Below, piece after piece: positions 17,723 through 26,961 of a stretch of 51,392 nucleotides of DNA. Position 1 is the first letter of the stretch, and the number at the start of each line of letters is the position of its first letter. The notes under the pieces were generated by a model that saw nothing but the letters and a program-made list of their open reading frames with translations, searched no databases and was not told the DNA's origin. This stretch comes from Burkholderiales bacterium (lineage in GTDB: Bacteria; Pseudomonadota; Gammaproteobacteria; Burkholderiales; Burkholderiaceae_E), in NCBI GenBank assembly GCA_947487165.1, contig CANKWX010000022.1:1-51392 (forward strand), in the 5' to 3' direction. The translations under genes and the position numbers were made by a program.

Positions 17723-18505
17723 ATGAAAGCTATTTCGATTCAAAACTTGACTGTCGACTATGGCGGGCAGGTACTCGCCGTCGATGACTTGAGTCTGGAG
17801 ATTCCAAGCGGCCAGTTCCTGGCGGTGGTGGGCCCCAGTGGCTGCGGCAAGACCACGCTGCTCAATTTGCTGACTGGGCTGGTACCGCTCGAAAAGGGCA
17901 AGATCGACATTGGCGGCAGGCGGCCGACGGCGGGCGATCCCAGCGTCGGCTATACCCTGGCCCGAGACAGTCTTTTTCCGTGGCGTACCGCGCTTGAAAA
18001 TGTCTGCTACGGCATGGAGCTGCGTGGCGTGCCCAAGGCTGAACGCGAAGCCCGAGCGCATGATGTGCTCAAGCAGGTAGGGCTCGATGGCTTTGCCAAC
18101 CATTTTCCCAAGGCACTTTCCCACGGTATGCGACAGCGCTGTGCATTGGCAAGAACCTTCTGCCTCGATTCCGAGGTGCTCCTGATGGACGAGCCCTTTG
18201 GCGCCCTCGATGCGCAAACCAAGATCCAGCTCGAGGACCTGCTGCTGCAGATGTGGGAGCGCACGCGGCGCACAGTCGTGTTCATTACGCATGATCTGAG
18301 CGAAGCGGTCGCGTTGGCCGATCGCGTGCTGGTGATGAGCGCACGCCCCGGTCGCATCGTGGCCGACATGATGATCAACCTGCCCCGTCCTCGCCATGTC
18401 AGAGCGCTCCAGAGCGATCCGACTTTTCTGTCGCTCTATGGTCAGGTCTGGGAGCAGCTCGAACGAGGCATCGAGATGAGTGGGGGGGCCGCTGGTGAGC
18501 ACTGA
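17723..18505 (+). CDS. Nitrate/sulfonate/taurine-type ABC transporter ATP-binding protein, orphan
   Basis: 260 residues. Walker A GPSGCGKTTLL, Q-loop region YTLARDSLFPWRTALEN, Walker B EVLLMDEPFGALDAQ and switch FITHDLSEAVALADR match SsuB/TauB/NrtD ATPases. The signature is ALSHGMRQR instead of LSGGMRQR: the second residue that contacts ATP is His, an unusual change. No permease or binding protein is next to it. Instead it overlaps by 11 bp the arylsulfatase gene, which fits a sulfur-scavenging role (uptake or release of a sulfate ester or sulfonate), as in the Pseudomonas ats clusters. The partner permease may lie elsewhere. Confidence 0.9.
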   Translation: MKAISIQNLTVDYGGQVLAVDDLSLEIPSGQFLAVVGPSGCGKTTLLNLLTGLVPLEKGKIDIGGRRPTAGDPSVGYTLARDSLFPWRTALENVCYGMELRGVPKAEREARAHDVLKQVGLDGFANHFPKALSHGMRQRCALARTFCLDSEVLLMDEPFGALDAQTKIQLEDLLLQMWERTRRTVVFITHDLSEAVALADRVLVMSARPGRIVADMMINLPRPRHVRALQSDPTFLSLYGQVWEQLERGIEMSGGAAGEH

Positions 18506-20798
18506 TACCGGGGAATTCAAAGGCAGGATCGGTCGCACGCTGGCCGACTCGGTTGCCTGGTGGCCGCAAGCGCAGCCCCGCGCGGCAGGCATGCCCAACA
18601 TACTGGTCGTGCTGTTTGATGATGTCGGGTTTTCCGATTTCGGCTGCTACGGCTCAGCGATCCCCACGCCTACGATCGACGCAATCGCCGCGCAAGGCGT
18701 GCGTTACACCGGTTTTCACACCACCGCGATGTGCTCAACCACCCGTGCGGCGCTTTTGACCGGGCGCAATCACCACGACGTGGGGATGGGCTGTCTGGCC
18801 AATTTCGACAGCGGATTTCCCGGCTATCGCGGCAAGATTTCGCGCGATGCGGCAACACTTGCCGAAATGCTCCGCCCGCACGGCTTCAACAGTTACATGG
18901 TGGGCAAGTGGCATGTGACACCCGTGACCGAGAGCGGGCCTGGCGGCCCCTTCGACGGCTGGCCTCTGCGCCGCGGCTTCGACCGCTTCTATGGTTTTCT
19001 TGATGCCGAGACCGATCAGTTCAGCCCTGAACTGGTCCAGGACAACACCCTGATCAACGCGCCCGGAAGCTTCGACACCGGCTACCACCTGACCGAAGAT
19101 CTGGTCACCCAAACGATCCGCATGATCGCGGACCATGAGGCCGATCGGCCCAGCAGGCCGTGGTTCACGATGCTGTCGCTGGCGGCCTGTCATGCGCCGC
19201 ATCAGGCGCCCGCCGATCTCATTCGCAGCTATGACGAGCGATTCGCCCACGGCTGGGATGTCGAGCGCGAACGGCGCCTCGCGCGCCAGATCGAGATGGG
19301 TATCGTGCCGCCCGGTACGACACTGCCGCCGCACAACCCGGGTGTCAAACCCTGGGACGCTGCCAGCCCTGATGAAAAAAAGCTTTTTGTTCGACTGCAG
19401 TCGGCCTATGCCGCGATGCTTGATCATGCTGATCAGCATCTGGCGCGATTGATGGCTTTTCTGGACGATGCCGGCTTGCGAGACGACACGCTGGTGCTGG
19501 TGCTGTCTGACAACGGTGCGAGTCAGGAGGGCGGGCCGCTGGGCATGATCAACGCCATGGGGCCGTTCAATCTGCTGCAGGAGTCACTGGCCACGAAAAT
19601 CGCCCGCATCGACGACATCGGCGGGCTCGATACCCACTCCAATTTTCCACTTGGCTGGGCGATGAATTCGAATACGCCACTGCGACGCTACAAGCAGAAC
19701 ACGCACGGCGGCGGCGTACGCGATCCGTTGGTCGTCGCCTGGCCCAAGGGCCTGGCTGCTCGAGGCGAGTTGCGCCATCAGTTTTGTCATGTCAGCGATA
19801 TCGCGCCCACTCTGCTCGAGTTGCTCAAGCTCTCGCCGCCTGAGCAGGTCGAAGGTCATGCGGTCAAGCCGCCGACCGGTGAGAGTTTTGCAGCCAGCCT
19901 GCATGACGCCGAGGCGCCACCTCGCTCGTCGCCGCAATACTTCGAGATGTTCGGGCATCGCGGTATCTGGCACGAGGGCTGGAAGGCGGTGGCGTTTCAT
20001 CCGGTGGGCAAGCCCTTCGATGCCGATCAGTGGGAGCTCTACCACCTCGACAAGGACTTCAACGAGATCAACGACCTCGCATTGGTGCATCCCGAAAAAC
20101 TCGAGGCGCTCAAGGCGTTGTGGTGGCAGCAGGCCGAGGCGAATCAGGTCTTGCCGCTGGATGACCGCTTCGGCCCGAGATTTGCCGAAAATGGCCGGCG
20201 ATTTCACGGGCAACGCACCCGTTTCGTGATGCATGCCGGTATGGGTCACTTGCCCAACGATGTAGCGCCCGATGTGCGCAGCCGCAACTATCTCATCGAG
20301 GCCCATGCGCGCATCGACACCATCGATGCCCAGGGGGTGCTGGTGGCGCACGGCGACGCCACCTCAGGCTACAGCCTCTATATCAAGGACGGCCGTCTGG
20401 TGCACGACATGAATATCGGCGGTGTGCACCACCTGATCACCGCCGATCGACCGATCGAACCCGGCCACCATGTATTTGGACTGCGTGTCGAACTGGCGCC
20501 CTGGATCCGGATTTCGCTGCCGGTCATGGGCACCGTCGCGCTGCCCTCAGGGCGAGTGGCAAGCCTGTTGATCGACGGCGAGCCGGTGGGCCGGATCGAC
20601 ACCAGGATGGTCGGCTTCAACTCGATGGTGTCGTTCTCGGGGCTGGATATCGGGCTTGACCGAGGCAGCCCGGTCTCGCATTACGACGAGCCCTTCCGCT
20701 TTACCGGCGGCAAGCTCTACAAGGTCGAATACACCCTCGACCCGATGCAGCAGCTCGACTACGACAAAATCGCCCTGGTCGAGATTGCGCGGCAGTAG
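18495..20798 (+). CDS. Arylsulfatase-like sulfatase with variant CSTTR motif
   Basis: 767 residues from the GTG at 18495, inside the end of the ATPase gene; a GTG at 18480 is an alternative. Alkaline-phosphatase-superfamily motifs: VVLFDDVGFSDFGCYG (metal Asp pair), AMCSTTRAALLTGRN (active-site Cys80 and Arg), MVGKWH and VLVLSDNGAS (second metal pair). Cys80 should be oxidised to formylglycine. However, the modifying enzyme normally needs C-x-P-x-R, and here the third position is Thr (codons at 18732-18746). The C-terminus (about 600-767) has a beta-rich domain typical of large arylsulfatases of actinobacteria and proteobacteria. No signal peptide is evident, so it is probably cytoplasmic. 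It would release sulfate from an aryl or alkyl sulfate if maturation works. Confidence 0.9.
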   Translation: MSTDTGEFKGRIGRTLADSVAWWPQAQPRAAGMPNILVVLFDDVGFSDFGCYGSAIPTPTIDAIAAQGVRYTGFHTTAMCSTTRAALLTGRNHHDVGMGCLANFDSGFPGYRGKISRDAATLAEMLRPHGFNSYMVGKWHVTPVTESGPGGPFDGWPLRRGFDRFYGFLDAETDQFSPELVQDNTLINAPGSFDTGYHLTEDLVTQTIRMIADHEADRPSRPWFTMLSLAACHAPHQAPADLIRSYDERFAHGWDVERERRLARQIEMGIVPPGTTLPPHNPGVKPWDAASPDEKKLFVRLQSAYAAMLDHADQHLARLMAFLDDAGLRDDTLVLVLSDNGASQEGGPLGMINAMGPFNLLQESLATKIARIDDIGGLDTHSNFPLGWAMNSNTPLRRYKQNTHGGGVRDPLVVAWPKGLAARGELRHQFCHVSDIAPTLLELLKLSPPEQVEGHAVKPPTGESFAASLHDAEAPPRSSPQYFEMFGHRGIWHEGWKAVAFHPVGKPFDADQWELYHLDKDFNEINDLALVHPEKLEALKALWWQQAEANQVLPLDDRFGPRFAENGRRFHGQRTRFVMHAGMGHLPNDVAPDVRSRNYLIEAHARIDTIDAQGVLVAHGDATSGYSLYIKDGRLVHDMNIGGVHHLITADRPIEPGHHVFGLRVELAPWIRISLPVMGTVALPSGRVASLLIDGEPVGRIDTRMVGFNSMVSFSGLDIGLDRGSPVSHYDEPFRFTGGKLYKVEYTLDPMQQLDYDKIALVEIARQ

Positions 20799-20801
20799 CG
20801 C

Positions 20802-21794
20802 TTATTTTTCGATCAGCGGCATCGTTTTGGCCAATTCACGGTAGCGGGCGGTCTCTGCGGAGATCAGCGTCCGCAGCTGCTCGCCGCTGCCGCCGACGAT
20901 CTCGGCGCCGCTCTGTTTGGCGTTGTAGTCGGCATATTCCGGCGATTTGATGATGCCGACCAGGATCTCTTCGATCTTTTTTGCGACCGGTTCAGGTGTC
21001 CTGGCGGATACGCCGAAGCCCACCCAGACCAGCAGCTCCCAGTCCAGACCGATTTCTTTCATCCCGGGGACATTCGGCAGCAGGCTGTGACGGCCGGGGC
21101 TGGTCACCGCAAGCGGACGCAGTTTGCCGGCTTCGATCAGCGCAATGGCTCCGCCGGTGTCGGTGATCGCCACATCGATGTCGCCAGTGATCACATCGTT
21201 ACTCGCCTGCGCGGCACCTTTGTAGGCGACATGCACGAACTGGGCGCCGGTAAGTTTTTCGAGCGAGAGTCCACCGATACGGTAGTGATGTCCGTAGTTG
21301 GACATCTTGACCGTGCCAGGCTTGGCGCGCGCTTCGCTGATCACATCATTGAGCGTCTTGAAGCGGGAGTTGGCGCCGGTCACGAACACGCCATAGCTGC
21401 GAGCGATGAAGGCCACCGGGCGGATATCGCGCAGTGGGTCGTAGGACACCTCGGGGCGAAGCAGCGGCGTGATCACCATCGGCGAGGGCGTGATGTACAT
21501 AATGGTGTGTCCATCGGCCGGTGCCGACAGCAATGCCTGAACCGCCACCACGCCGTCGCCGCCAGGTCGGTTCTCGACGGTGGCAGGCTGGCCGGTGAGC
21601 TTGCCGAAGCGTTCGGCCACGAAACGCGTTCCGGTATCGGCGCCGCTCCCCGGACCCAGACCCACGATAAACCGCACCGGCTTTGACGGGAAGGTTGAAG
21701 ATTGGGCTCGTACGCCCGCGGGCAGGATAAGGGAACCGGTCGTGGCGGCAATGCCAGCCAGGAAAGTGCGTCGCATCAGTGTCTCCGTGGTCAT
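20802..21794 (-). CDS. Bug/TctC-family tripartite tricarboxylate transporter binding protein
   Basis: 330 residues. The N-terminus MRRTFLAGIAATTGSLIL has a twin-arginine-like pair before a hydrophobic stretch ending in AGVRAQ, so it is exported and probably periplasmic. The mature part has the family hallmarks PSKPVRFIVGLGPGSGADTGTR, NRPGGDGVVA and AYKGAAQASNDVITGDIDVAI. These proteins bind small organic acids; in Burkholderiales they occur in large numbers, often without the membrane partners TctA/TctB, as here. It starts on the stop of the upstream hydrolase gene (TGATG) and is therefore co-transcribed with it. It ends 3 bp from the end of the convergent sulfatase gene. Confidence 0.93.
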   Translation of the reverse strand: MTTETLMRRTFLAGIAATTGSLILPAGVRAQSSTFPSKPVRFIVGLGPGSGADTGTRFVAERFGKLTGQPATVENRPGGDGVVAVQALLSAPADGHTIMYITPSPMVITPLLRPEVSYDPLRDIRPVAFIARSYGVFVTGANSRFKTLNDVISEARAKPGTVKMSNYGHHYRIGGLSLEKLTGAQFVHVAYKGAAQASNDVITGDIDVAITDTGGAIALIEAGKLRPLAVTSPGRHSLLPNVPGMKEIGLDWELLVWVGFGVSARTPEPVAKKIEEILVGIIKSPEYADYNAKQSGAEIVGGSGEQLRTLISAETARYRELAKTMPLIEK

Positions 21795-22522
21795 CAGTTG
21801 GGTCTCTTGGGGTCTGATAGCGCGATCTCGATCAGAATTTTTACGAGTGCTTCGGGCTGGTTCATTGCCACCATATGGCTGGTCGCGATTTCGTCGTATC
21901 GCCAGGCCGGTGAGGCTTTGATCCGATTTCCGGTTGCCGCGAACACCGGTTCTGCGACATCGTCGGGCGGATTGCGGGTGGCTTTGATGTAAGTGCGGGT
22001 GAAAGGGAAAGCGTTGAGCGATTTGGCCAGATAGACGGGTTCAGTGAAGCACTGCAGCGGCTGCAGGCTCGATCGGGCTCTGATCCAGTCGGTGTCGACT
22101 TGCCGCTCGAGGACTCGTGGTGCGATCGGCAGCTGCCAGGGCTGCCCAAGGGCAAAGGGGAGCCGATTGACGCCGTTGACCAGGCCCATGAGCGTCTCTC
22201 CGTTGTTCGGTACGAAAGCGTCGAGATACACCAGATGGCTGACCCGGTCAGCGATGTGCTCGAGCGCGCCGGTGACAACGAAGCCGCCGTATGAAAAGCC
22301 GAGCAGCACGATATCGCGCAGGTCTTCGTAAAGGATATGGTTTGCGACATCCTGCACGTGGGTCGTGAGATTGACCTGCGGGCCGCTCAGATGCGATCGC
22401 TCACCGAGACCGGTCAGGCTGGGCGTGAACACCTCATGACCTGCGGCATTGAGGAGTCGCCGAACTTTCGTGAAGCCGTGTGCGCCATTCCAGGCGCCGT
22501 GAACCAGAACAAAGCTTGTCAT
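21794..22522 (-). CDS. Small alpha/beta hydrolase
   Basis: 242 residues from the ATG at 22522; an upstream-open frame overlaps the carboxylase gene and is ignored. Core motifs: VLVHGAWNGAHGF near the N-terminus, GERSHLSG, and nucleophile motif LLGFSYGGFV with Ser77. The sequence pattern and size match the esterase/salicylate-esterase-like group (EstC, methyl ketone or plant SABP2-type hydrolases). It probably hydrolyses a small ester. The gene lies 10 bp after the carboxylase stop and overlaps the TctC gene start, so carboxylase, hydrolase and binding protein may form one operon. Confidence 0.88.
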   Translation of the reverse strand: MTSFVLVHGAWNGAHGFTKVRRLLNAAGHEVFTPSLTGLGERSHLSGPQVNLTTHVQDVANHILYEDLRDIVLLGFSYGGFVVTGALEHIADRVSHLVYLDAFVPNNGETLMGLVNGVNRLPFALGQPWQLPIAPRVLERQVDTDWIRARSSLQPLQCFTEPVYLAKSLNAFPFTRTYIKATRNPPDDVAEPVFAATGNRIKASPAWRYDEIATSHMVAMNQPEALVKILIEIALSDPKRPN

Positions 22523-22532
22523 ACGTCCCTGT

Positions 22533-25500
22533 TTACCATGTATCGACGCAGGGCCGCTTGCGCCCCTGCCGAGGCGTCGGTGCCGGTGCCGCCCGCAATC
22601 CGGCCATGACCCAGCGTCTGGTCTGTTCCGGGTCGATGACCTCATCGATTTCAAGCACCGAGGCAATCGAGGTGGCCTTGCCGTTCTGATAGAGCTTGGC
22701 CACCATCGCTTCGTAATAGGCCTGGCGCTCGATCGGGTCGGCGATCGCTTCCATTTCTTTTCGATAGCCAAGCCGCACATAGCCTTCGAGGCCCATGCCA
22801 CCGAACTCGCCGGTCGGCCATGCGACGGTGAACATGGTCTCGTGAAAGCCGCCTGCGGCCATGGCCTGCGAACCCAGTCCGTAGCCTTTGCGCAGCACGA
22901 TTGTGAAGAAGGGTACGGTCAGACTCGCACCCACGACGAACATTCGGCAAACATGCCGCACCACCGCCGTCTTTTCGGCCTCGGGGCCAACCATGAAGCC
23001 TGGCGTGTCGCACAGCGAGATCATCGGAAGATCGAAGGCGTCGCACAGCTGCATGAAGCGTGAGGCCTTGTCGGCGGCTGGCGCATCGATTGCACCACCC
23101 AGATGGTTCGGGTTGTTGGCGATCAGACCAAAGGCCCGCCCTTCGATTCGCACGAAGGCAGTGACAATGCCGATGCCGAAATCGCGTCGCAGTTCCATCA
23201 CCGAACCCTCGTCAGCAAGCTGTGCGATGACCGCGCGAATGTCGTAGACACGCAGCCGGTTTTCGGGAATCGCCTGGCGCAGCAGGCGCTGGTCGGCGCA
23301 GTGCCAGTCCTGAATCGGACCCTGGAAGTAGGAGAGGTACTGGCGCGCAGCCGCGGTGGCCTGCTCCTCATCATCAACCAGCAGATCGATCACGCCGTTC
23401 GTTGCCTGAAAGCTCACCGGGCCGACTTCTTCCGGCCGATAGACGCCAAGGCCGCCGCCTTCGATCATGGCCGGGCCGCCCATGCCGATCGACGAATTTT
23501 TTGTGGCGATGATCACATCGCAGCAGCCAAGCAGCGCGGCGTTGCCGGCAAAGCAGTAGCCCGAGACCACGCCAACCAGCGGCACCAGACCCGAGAGCCT
23601 GCCGAGCTGCGCGAAAGTGGTCACATCCAGGCCGGTCAGACCCAGGCCCTCGGTGTCGCCCGGCCGGCCGCCGCCGCCCTCGGCATAAATCACCACCGGA
23701 ATACGCAGGCGCTGTGCAAGCTGCAGCATCCGGTCCTGCTTCTTGTGGTTGATATTGCCCTGCGTGCCGGCCAGCACGGTGTAGTCGTAGATGATGCCCA
23801 TGCAGCGTGCGGCTGCCTCGCCCACCAGCGCAGCGTTCACCGTGCCGGTGCCTGTGATCACGCCGTCGGCCGGCGTGTTCTCGATCAGGTCCTCGATGCT
23901 GCGTCGCTTGCGCTGTGCCGCAATCGCCAGTGATCCGTATTCCATGAAGGTGTCGGTATCGAATAGCTGGGCGATGTTTTCTCGCGCAGTGCGCTGGCCT
24001 GTTGCGCGTCGACGCGCGACGGCCTTCGGGCGATTGGCATCGAGTGTGAAGGCCTGGCGTTCGCGCAGCTCGGCCAGGTCGGCCCGGATGTGATTGAGGT
24101 CGATGGCGGCGGCCTCGATCTGCGAGTCGCCATCGGTCTCAAGCGGCTCGAGAAACAGGATCGGATCGCCCTGCATCAGCGTGAGGCCGGGCCCTGTGAC
24201 GACTGCACGAACGATACCGCTGCGCTCGGCGCCGATCAGGTGCTCCATTTTCATGGCTTCCAGCACGGCGAGCGCTTCGCCGGCGCGCACCCGCTGACCC
24301 GCCTCCACACCGATACTCACCACCGTGCCCTGTTGCGGTGAGAGGACCGCGATCGTGCCGGCGGGTGTCTCGATTGCGCGAACCGCACTGACACTGCCCG
24401 TCTCGGCGCCAGTGCGAGTTGATTCGACATAGAGGCGTGGCGCAGTCGAATCGGTACGCAACAGCTCGCCGAGATGCTCGTCGATGAAGCGGGTGTTGAT
24501 CCGGTTGGCGACGAAATCGGGGTGAGCAAGCAAGGCTTCGAGAAACGGCGCATTGGTCGCCACGCCCTGGATATGCAGTTCGCGCAGCGCGCGCGACGCC
24601 TTGGCGATGACGTCCTCAAAGCGTGGTGAGCTGGCGTGCACGATCAGCTTGGCGAGCAGCGAATCGAAGGCCGCACTGGTGCGATAGCCGGCATAGCCGA
24701 AGCTGTCGACGCGAACACCGGGTCCGGCGGGCGGCTGAAATACCGAAATCACCCCGCCGGTCGGCCGCGCGTTGCCGCGCTCGTCCATGGTTTCCATGTT
24801 GATGCGCAGCTGCATCGCATGGCCGCGAGGCGAGGGGATCTGCTGCTGAAGCAGACCGAGTTGTGCAAGCGTGGCGCCGCCGGCGATGGCGATCTGCGCC
24901 TGGACCAGATCGATGCCGAGCACCGACTCGGTCACGGTGTGCTCGACTTGCAAGCGCGGATTGGCTTCGATAAAGACAAACGCATCCGACCGTGAAGGAT
25001 CGGCCTGCAGGTCGAGCAGGAATTCGATGGTGCCCAGATTGCGATAGCCGGCGGCCTTCGCGATCGACACCGCCGCTGCGACGATGCGGTCACGCAAATC
25101 GCACGACAGCGACGGGCTGGGCGCGATCTCGATGAGCTTCTGATGGCGTCGCTGCACCGTGCACTCTCGCTCCCAGAGGTGACTGACCGCGCCAGCGGCA
25201 TCGCCGATGACCTGCACTTCGATATGACGGGCATCGCTGATCAGGCGCTCGACATAGACCTCGTCGCGCCCGAAGGCGGCTTGTGCTTCGGAGCGGCAGC
25301 GGGCATAGGCTTCGTCGAGTTCGGCAGCCGAATGGACCGCCCGCATACCGCGCCCGCCGCCGCCCGCGACTGCCTTGATCATGATGGCGCCACCGGCCCC
25401 GAACCCGGCCAGAAAGGCGTGCGCCTGGTCGAGTGAGACGGCGGTGTCACTGCCTGCGATGACCGGTACGCCGCAGCGTTGCGCCAGCGCGCGCGCCTGC

Positions 25501-25850
25501 ACCTTGTCGCCGAATGTCTCCAAGGCCTCGATACCCGGCCCCACGAAAGTGATGCCGGCCTGTTCGCACTGGCGTGCAAGCTCCGGGTTTTCGCTGAGGA
25601 ATCCGTAGCCGGGATGCAGCGCATCGCAGCCAGTGGCTTGTGCTGCCGCGATGACTGCGGAGATGTCGAGATAAGCGCGAGCTCCTGATCCCGGCAGGGC
25701 GCGAGCCTGGTCGGCCTGGCGCACATGCAGCGAGGCGGCGTCGTCCTGCGAGTGAATGGCGACGGTGGGCAGCCCCGCTTCGGCCGCCGCGCGTGCGATC
25801 CGGATGGCGATTTCGCCGCGATTGGCGATCAGCAGTTTTTGAAAGCGCAT
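22533..25850 (-). CDS. Single-chain biotin-dependent acyl-CoA carboxylase (BC-BCCP-CT)
   Basis: 1105 residues from the ATG at 25850 (M-R-F-Q-K-L-L-I-A-N-R-G); earlier in-frame codons add an unlikely extension. Biotin carboxylase (about 1-450): LLIANRGEIAIRIARAA, AVAGGGGRGMRAV and EANPRLQVEHTVTE. The biotin carrier region has EAMKMEH with biotinyl-Lys534. The rest is a complete carboxyltransferase with both halves: YDYTVLAGTQGNINHKKQD, YAEGGGGRPGD and the later SLCDTPGFMVGPEAEKTA. Order and length match the one-chain carboxylases that work as homo-oligomers on long-chain, propionyl or related acyl-CoA, rather than the split acetyl-CoA carboxylase of fatty-acid synthesis. Substrate cannot be read off; the neighbouring hydrolase and oxidoreductase suggest a dedicated degradation route. 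Confidence 0.93.
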   Translation of the reverse strand: MRFQKLLIANRGEIAIRIARAAAEAGLPTVAIHSQDDAASLHVRQADQARALPGSGARAYLDISAVIAAAQATGCDALHPGYGFLSENPELARQCEQAGITFVGPGIEALETFGDKVQARALAQRCGVPVIAGSDTAVSLDQAHAFLAGFGAGGAIMIKAVAGGGGRGMRAVHSAAELDEAYARCRSEAQAAFGRDEVYVERLISDARHIEVQVIGDAAGAVSHLWERECTVQRRHQKLIEIAPSPSLSCDLRDRIVAAAVSIAKAAGYRNLGTIEFLLDLQADPSRSDAFVFIEANPRLQVEHTVTESVLGIDLVQAQIAIAGGATLAQLGLLQQQIPSPRGHAMQLRINMETMDERGNARPTGGVISVFQPPAGPGVRVDSFGYAGYRTSAAFDSLLAKLIVHASSPRFEDVIAKASRALRELHIQGVATNAPFLEALLAHPDFVANRINTRFIDEHLGELLRTDSTAPRLYVESTRTGAETGSVSAVRAIETPAGTIAVLSPQQGTVVSIGVEAGQRVRAGEALAVLEAMKMEHLIGAERSGIVRAVVTGPGLTLMQGDPILFLEPLETDGDSQIEAAAIDLNHIRADLAELRERQAFTLDANRPKAVARRRATGQRTARENIAQLFDTDTFMEYGSLAIAAQRKRRSIEDLIENTPADGVITGTGTVNAALVGEAAARCMGIIYDYTVLAGTQGNINHKKQDRMLQLAQRLRIPVVIYAEGGGGRPGDTEGLGLTGLDVTTFAQLGRLSGLVPLVGVVSGYCFAGNAALLGCCDVIIATKNSSIGMGGPAMIEGGGLGVYRPEEVGPVSFQATNGVIDLLVDDEEQATAAARQYLSYFQGPIQDWHCADQRLLRQAIPENRLRVYDIRAVIAQLADEGSVMELRRDFGIGIVTAFVRIEGRAFGLIANNPNHLGGAIDAPAADKASRFMQLCDAFDLPMISLCDTPGFMVGPEAEKTAVVRHVCRMFVVGASLTVPFFTIVLRKGYGLGSQAMAAGGFHETMFTVAWPTGEFGGMGLEGYVRLGYRKEMEAIADPIERQAYYEAMVAKLYQNGKATSIASVLEIDEVIDPEQTRRWVMAGLRAAPAPTPRQGRKRPCVDTW

Positions 25851-26030
25851 GACAGTGTCCCGGTTGATCGCCTCGTGTATACAACGAACCGCATTGCACA
25901 AGGCGAGGCTTGCGTTCCGCTTCATGCGCGCAAGAGGCCTGTTTGGCTGTTCAGTGCTCAGATCGTCTGGTCAAATTTCACCGGCCGGCGTAGCGTTGGG
26001 CGGTTTCCGTCAATGTTGTCAGGAAGTGTC

Positions 26031-26918
26031 ATGGCCAGATTCAGTCGTATCGGATTCATTGGTCTCGGTGTCATGGGTGAACCCATCTGCCGCAACCTTG
26101 TTCGCAAGGCCGGCGTGCCGGTCACCGCCTTTGACATGCAGACCGAGCCGTTGACCCGACTTGCCGCCGAGGGCGCGCAGCGTGCGGCGTCGATGGCCGA
26201 ACTCGTCGCGTCGGTCGACATCGTTTTTCTGTGCCTGCCGTCGGGCGAGATCGTGCATCAGATTGCGCATCAACCCGAAGGGCTGCTCGCCTCGATGCGC
26301 GATGGGCAGGTCCTGGTCGACCTCAGCACCTCGTCGGTCGACACCACGCGTGCGCTGGCCGAGGCCTTTGCGCAGCAGGGCGTGGCCTTTGCCGACGCGC
26401 CGCTTGCCCGGACCCGGGCGGCCGCGGAGGCGGGCACGCTGTCGGTAATGGTCGGTGCGCCGCCCGATCTCTTTGAGCGACTGCGCCCGCTGATTGCGAC
26501 CTTTGCCACCGAAATCACCTTGTGCGGCGGCGTCGGTTGCGGTCAAGTGGTCAAGATCCTGAACAACCTGGTGCTTTTTGAGACCGTGCTCGTACTGGCA
26601 GAGGCAAAGTTGATCGGAGAGCGTGCCGGTGTCGATCCGGCCCTGCTCTTCGACACCCTGTCCAAAGGCTCAGCAGACAGTTTTGCGCTGCGCAGCCACG
26701 GCATGAAGTCGATGCTGCCGGGTGATTTTCCGGAGCGTGCCTTTTCGGTGCGTTATGCGCGCAAGGACCTTGGCTATGCAATGAAGCTTGCTCAAGCTGC
26801 GGGTGTCGAGGCCAGCGCGGCACAGACCGTCAACGATTTCTATGATCGGGCGATTGCGGCTGGACTTGGTGATCTCTACCACCCGGTCATCAGTCAGCTG
26901 GTCGGCAAAAAGTCATGA
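26031..26918 (+). CDS. 3-hydroxyisobutyrate-dehydrogenase-family NAD(P)-dependent oxidoreductase
   Basis: 295 residues from the ATG at 26031, preceded by AGGAAG; the frame is open upstream but those codons cover the promoter region and the opposite gene. The dinucleotide fold opens with IGFIGLGVMGEPICRNL, followed by VFLCLPSG and LVDLSTSSVDTTRALA. The second domain carries the catalytic lysine in GQVVKILNNLVLFETVL. Such enzymes oxidise beta-hydroxyacids or reduce semialdehydes and beta-keto acids. The substrate-recognition stretch is DAPLARTRAAAEAG, where most relatives have a DAPVSGG, so the substrate is probably not 3-hydroxyisobutyrate itself. It diverges from the carboxylase gene with a 180-bp shared control region and leads the gene row to the selenoprotein. 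Confidence 0.9.
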   Translation: MARFSRIGFIGLGVMGEPICRNLVRKAGVPVTAFDMQTEPLTRLAAEGAQRAASMAELVASVDIVFLCLPSGEIVHQIAHQPEGLLASMRDGQVLVDLSTSSVDTTRALAEAFAQQGVAFADAPLARTRAAAEAGTLSVMVGAPPDLFERLRPLIATFATEITLCGGVGCGQVVKILNNLVLFETVLVLAEAKLIGERAGVDPALLFDTLSKGSADSFALRSHGMKSMLPGDFPERAFSVRYARKDLGYAMKLAQAAGVEASAAQTVNDFYDRAIAAGLGDLYHPVISQLVGKKS

Positions 26919-26961
26919 ATCACGCGGGCGATATGACCTGCGTTGTCAAAGGAGACAAGGC

